From Triops longicaudatus (taxonomy: Eukaryota > Arthropoda > Branchiopoda > Notostraca > Triopsidae): a DNA stretch of 64,000 nucleotides. The stretch is taken from contig JAGQDJ010000622.1 of NCBI GenBank assembly GCA_022885665.1, forward strand, positions 1 to 64,000, read 5' to 3'. Numbering within the stretch: position 1 is the stretch's first letter; the number at the start of each line of letters is the position of its first letter. Under the pieces are notes generated by a model. The model was not told where the DNA came from, did not search any database, and saw only the letters and a list, made by a program, of their open reading frames with translations. The translations under genes and the position numbers were made by a program. Below, piece by piece: positions 58,990 to 64,000 of the stretch.

Positions 58990-61700
58990 CTTCTTCATAA
59001 ATTTAAGGCGTTCATACAAGACTGGAAACTTTTAACGTGATTTTTCGTTGAAGGACCGTAAATCAGGATACAAAAGGTTGCTTATTTGTCAAAATCGGGC
59101 TAAGGCAGGAACTATCAAGGTTCTGTGATTGTTTTACGGAGTAAATCTACAACAGCGTATTATGCTGTAAAGAATACTCGCCATTAAAGTTGTTTCAAGC
59201 GAACATATAGGCTATTGCTGGTAACCCAACGTTCAATTTCACGAGAGTACCTATGAGATACCTCACAGACCTTCTGCATAAGCAACATTTTACACGCCGC
59301 CCATTCAAGTGTCAAATATAGAGCAGAGTTGTGTAATTTGGCGAATAAAGAACAATACTTCATTATAGTAAAATTCTGATTTTTACAACGTCTTGGCACT
59401 GGATGGTTGTTGACTAAAACAGAATTGCGTCTAAGCGCATAAGTTAATTTTAAAAAAGGGAAAAAACTCCAGCCTGGAATAATAATCGAAATTAAATTGC
59501 ATTTTGATATCCGGAACTACTCTTTTGCGGACCGCCCTGACAAATCACGCACTTTCCCGGACTAAGGGCTTCAAATCAACGCCAAAACCCACTGTTAACT
59601 AAGAAAATGTTCTGCGGAGGCGGTTACATACTCGGAGGTTCCATAATCGGGATTGACAAAATCGAAAGTTCTACTGTACAATTGCTAACATTTTTTAAAT
59701 TTACAGTTACATTTCAATTACACTTTAGTAAAAAATAATAATTACATTACAATTACATTTCGAAAGTAACGCTTTACCTATGAAAGACTGGCTAGTGCGA
59801 CAAATATCGCATGCGTTGGTGTTGAAAGAAGACGTTTTGCGCTGAAGCTTTCACTGTTGATAAGCTTCAATGCCTACTGTATAAAATAAGTTAGTGCGTG
59901 TAAGCGTAAAATCCAACTTCTCGGCGGGTTGTAAGGCGTCTACGAAAAGCCGACAAGACTGAAAACTTTGAGCGGTTTTTTTTTTAAATCTGTAGCTTCT
60001 TTTAAGTCAGTTAAGCAGTAAGCGGTAAGCTTCGAGTAAGTAGTACTTTTTAATGCTAAGGTATACCAAACCGAGGGATAAGGAAATCTCATTTTATGGC
60101 TCAAGCACTTTTCTAAAAAAGAAAAAAATATTCAACATTTAGTCCCACATTTTCTAAAGTTTTGAGCCATGACTTCTAGCAGGGCCGTAAGCAGTATTTT
60201 GGTGCGGGGTATGTGTGTGTGTGGGTGGGGTGGGTGGGTAAGAGTTTATTTGGAGGTTACCAAATGCATTTTTTTTAACATTTGGTGTTTCCGTTTTGTT
60301 GTGGACTATAGTCTAGAAAGCACTGTTATCACCTTATGCAGCCCATTCCCCCATTTTCACTCCCATTGTTGCAACCTCTTACCCCTTTTTTTGGAGCTTT
60401 CATGTGTCAAGAAAAAGCGAACGACACGTAGCAGTGATAAAAGCAAATAACCTTTTTTTCCTTTTTTTGTACGGACAGGGGGAAGTGAACAGGAGTCAAT
60501 GTAACGTCAACGCCCGAGCAGAAGTAAAGCTAATCATTCATTTCGAATTAAAGTTTTTGTATTGAATTCCCCGCTGTGAGATAAAAATATTGGCGTTAAT
60601 ACTATTCAGACTTTAACGACTTGTTACAAGTGTAAACCTAGAGGTTTGGTTAGTTTTCCCGTTGTCCGGACGGCCATACGCGTGGCATTTTTCGGGCCCT
60701 CCGAAACACCTTTCTTCCCCATTATAAAGGAAACATTTAGGGGGTTCAAACCCCAACTACCCCCCTCCCTCAATATGTTCTTGAATTCTACTGTACCTAG
60801 TGAAGATTTTTTTTTTAGTTTTATCTAATAGATTTTTGAAGCGCCCCATACTTAGTTTCTTTTTGGGGCGGGGGTGGGGGGTGGTACAAATTTACAAATA
60901 TTTTGTACATATTTAGTAAGAACATTTTTAAATACGTCTTTTTATTATCCTTAGACATCGCAATGGGCTTACGGACATTAAGCGTCGACAATGTTTGGTA
61001 AAACGTTGAGTAATTCTTAAAAATCGCCTGAATTTCTAAACCTGTGAATTTCAAATACTAGGTGATCTCTAACACGTTGACGACACATTTCTCTTTCAAC
61101 TTTTTTTCGATATTTTTATGTGATGGTAAACTTATGGAATTTCAAGAATCATGAAATTTTTTTCACTAATTTCGTTGGTGAAAATATAAATATTTAAATA
61201 AAGCTACTTCAGAAACAATTCCATCGGCATTTTGTTCGATTTAAATGGAAATTTATTATTGAAAAAGGAATCAACGTATAATTTTTGGTAAAAAAAAAAC
61301 TTAATAGAGAAAAATTCCGCATTGAATGCCTTTAGGCCAGTCTGCCCTTACGCGATACTTTGCCATTATACTACTTTTACTAAAATGCTTAAGTGTACTA
61401 AATGTATTTAAAAACTGTTTGCTTCACACTAAAATATTTGTTTTCCGTGTATCGATTCAATAGTGCACATGTGTGTCATTTATTTGCGACATGCATTGCG
61501 AAATATAGGAATTTTTATTGTAATCTAATTTGTGCTTTTTAAATTTAATGCCTAAAATACATTCCATTAAAATTTCAAAGAGAGTAAACATGTAGTGAAT
61601 GCGTTAAATTTTCTCCCATAATAAAGCGCAAGAATAAACTACTAGTTATAAGAGAACTATCACACGGCACGGACAAATTATCTTAAGGGAAGGACAAAAC
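58990..61700. other. Spacer between CP9 and RNF168
   Basis: About 2.7 kb without a recognised gene. It includes a GT/G-rich stretch (about 60207-60242) and homopolymer runs; none of the short frames has a domain. Confidence 0.5.
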
Positions 61701-61714
61701 AGCTCACCTGAAGC

Positions 61715-61722
61715 GCGCCAAA
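61715..61722 (-). promoter_or_regulatory. E2F-type site upstream of RNF168
   Basis: The minus strand reads TTTGGCGC, matching the E2F consensus TTTSSCGC, about 55 bp upstream of the start codon. It is framed by CACCTGA and TCAGGTGG, an inverted pair of CACCTG E-boxes. Confidence 0.45.
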
Positions 61723-61775
61723 AACAGATCATCAGGTGGCGTGCATGTTTGTTTGTAGGGCTCAATAATAAGAAC

Positions 61776-64000
61776 ATGGCCCCGAAAAGAAAAGCAACTT
61801 CTAAGACCAAAACGCAGAAAAACAATTATCCGGATGATCAAGAAAGCCAGACGAAACGTCAGCTCACTCGTGAAGATGTTATATGTCCAGTATGCTTAAG
61901 TATATTAATTAATCCCGTCACAATGCCTTGTAGTCATCGCATTTGTATGCCTTGTTTCCAAAACACGGTTGAAAAAGCGAACACTACTTGTCCACTATGT
62001 CGAAAGCGACTTTCATTATGGTACAGAAAATCTGTGAAAAGCTCTTTGATTGACGAGCCGCTATGGAAAGAAATTCAGGAGCAATTTCCAGATCTCGTCA
62101 AAGCTCGTTTAGAAGGATCGGATTCTGACTTAAACCTTGAAGGTGAAGTTCCTACCGGGTGTTGAATTTAGGTAACTATTTTTCTTGCATTTTAGAATAC
62201 CGGGGCACGACAACTCATCAGCTGGTTCCTGGTGGAGAAATCAAGAAAGAGTTTGACGCTGAGTTAACAAAATTGCAAGCAGAAGATCGCCAACGACAAG
62301 ATGAAGCTGAAAAAGCTAGCAAGTTGCTGATTGAGAGAATGATTCAGGTATTTGCACCATTTTTTCTCATTGTTCTGTGGTCTGGAATACTGCATTTTCA
62401 ATTATCCTATCTATCTGTCGTTTGTTGTTAATTTGTCAAATAAGTTTCCTTTTCTCTATTCTTAAATATCTTTCTTATTTTATTTTTTTATATAGTTTTA
62501 GGTGGTTTGAATTTGATACCTTTTGGCTTGCAAAATATTCTCGGGCACGTTTTGTATTTTTTTTTATAAATACTCATCTAGGCTTCCACCTAATGCTGGC
62601 ATGACAATTTTTGTAATGTTTAATTACTACCTTTTAACGCTTCGCGATTCTGGTTGTATTTATTCTTCTACCGTTGATATTTTTAAAGTAATTAACATAT
62701 TTCAGGAAGAAGAGGAAGAGAAAAGACGTTTAGAAGAGGAACGCTTAATGCTTTTGCAGAGAGACGAAGAGTTAGCGAAAACTTTAGCGCAAGATCTAAG
62801 CGAGCCTAAGTTACGGAATTCTACCGCTTCTGAACTCTCCAAAGGCAAATCAGCTGCTGTGAAGCGGAGTTTGAATTTTGCTTTCGGTAGCTTATTTTAT
62901 AAATTTCGAAGAAGTCATTGTGAATAAGAGCGAGCATTTCTCAAGGTTCATCTAAGTCACCTTCAGCTTTTAAGCCAGCCACCCCTACCAGCGTATTTGC
63001 ACAAGCCCTAAAGAATGCTGAGAGTAGCACGAGTCGTCAGAGTGCTGATAGTATTGGCCCGGAAACTTCTACTGTCTTTCGACCCATAAATTCTGCTCCG
63101 AAAACGCCCCCGAAAGCATCATCAGGTATGCTTCGCAATATTGTACTTCACTTAATGCAAATTGCACTTATTTCGATTTTAACTTAAACTTCTTTGCGGA
63201 AGTATATTTTCTTATTTTGCCCATAAAATCATTACATTTTATACATACAACTCTAATGAAAGTGATTTTAAAATTTGACTGTACTTTGTGTATTCTTCGT
63301 GTGAACAGAGGTTTCTGTATAATTTTCTTTTGTTGGGGATTAAAACTTGGAATAATTTATTTTTTTTTATAGATGGTAGTACTGTCGAACCTTTACTAGT
63401 ACAACCCGTGAACCTAATGACTACATCCTTAGGACTATGCAAACCAAAGAATTGCATGACCTCTCCTCGTTCACAGCCGCAGCCATCATGTTCAACTCCT
63501 CTAAGTAAATTTTGTTTAAAATATATCAGTGTTGCCACCTGTTACCAGCTCAGCATATCACTTTTACGTGATAGCTTTAGAATTTCCTCCTCATTATATT
63601 CACCAACTGCGAAGACATTTCTTATAATTTTGTTAATTCACCTATTAAATTATCTGTTGAAATAGGTTTAATCGGGTCGCAGAATGCTGGAAGCACGTTT
63701 TCCTCTGTACTGCTAGCAGGAAACGTCGAAATGTCTCCAATATCACAAAAAGATGGTGCTTTGGACCAGCCTGGTACGCAGCTACAGACAGTAGTTACTT
63801 CGCGTAACATTTTCCTTTTGTTTATTTTTTAGAGGTAAGCGTCGATGGAAGTTTGAGTGTAGTTGCACCGGTCCATTTATCAGTGAACCGGACTTCTGGA
63901 GTTCCCAATAACGAGGCAAAAGAGTACTGTTTTATTAGGAAAAACTCCCCTGCTGAAGGTAAAGACTTCTATTGTGTGATTAATTGTAAGGGTTACTAAC
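61776..64000 (+). CDS. RNF168: RNF168-type RING E3 ubiquitin ligase, 5' part
   Basis: Seven exons are visible: 61776-62142, 62196-62347, 62706-62886, 62946-63125, 63373-63504, 63666-63773, 63833-63958. A donor follows at 63959 and the gene continues off the window. The RING finger spans residues 37-75 (CPVC, CSHRICMPC, CPLC) and includes FQNTVEKA, as in RNF168. After it come WKEIQEQFPD, the linker GGEIKKEFDAEL, and an acidic helix EEEEEKRRLEEER with DEELAKTLAQDL, matching the inverted ubiquitin-interacting MIU1 motif. RNF168 ubiquitinates H2A near K13/K15 at double-strand breaks. Later exons are S/T/P-rich and weakly conserved, so their boundaries are less sure. RNF169 is the close alternative, but the spacing of RING to MIU favours RNF168. 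The start has A at -3 and G at +4. Confidence 0.85.

Overview
The window is nuclear DNA of an arthropod, most likely a crustacean. The evidence is spliced genes with short GT-AG introns (48 nt to about 2.5 kb), tandem chitin-binding cuticle protein genes, TATA boxes paired with arthropod TCAGT initiators, and small DNA-transposon remnants. The chitin-binding core ends in GYVADVQYSGE, a form I associate with crustacean cuticle proteins. The species assignment is inference.

Layout. Positions 1-93 look like the 3' end of an unrecognised plus-strand gene. About 16.8 kb follow in which I find no convincing gene. Then come RWDD1 (16887-18115, +), a DCUN1D1-type neddylation co-factor (19573-22324, +), an MFSD8/CLN7-type lysosomal transporter (23246-25847, -), the proteasome lid subunit PSMD11/Rpn6 (26268-29808, -) and a Lola-like BTB zinc-finger gene (30351-32997, +) whose central exon has an unresolved frame break.

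From 33.2 to 58.8 kb there are nine head-to-tail minus-strand copies of one cuticle protein gene, called CP1 to CP9 here. Each has three exons: a six-base first exon coding MK, a 117-base exon (99 in CP3) with the rest of the signal peptide, and a last exon with the Rebers-Riddiford chitin-binding domain and [KEQ]PAY repeats. All have a TATA box 33-34 nt upstream of an initiator. CP3 carries a nonsense codon and a damaged signal peptide and looks like a pseudogene. The copies are mosaics: CP2 shares its 3' flank with CP5, its intron 2 with CP6 and its 5' flank with CP7, which points to gene conversion or unequal exchange. The complete IFT81 gene (47189-52560, +, 11 exons, 672 aa) sits inside the array between CP6 and CP7.

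The right end holds the first seven exons of an RNF168-type ubiquitin ligase (61776 to beyond the window), with an E2F-type site just upstream.

Mobile DNA includes two hAT-like MITE families with about 8-bp target duplications, a roughly 75-nt SINE-like element with a 16-bp target duplication, a roughly 970-nt fold-back element in the last DCUN1D1 intron and a hairpin with 120-nt arms in IFT81 intron 2. Apart from the cuticle array, the neighbouring genes show no evident functional link. I did not find a clearly new biological system. The most informative material is the evolution of the cuticle array, including reciprocal occupied and empty insertion sites in the duplicated flanks of CP2 and CP7.
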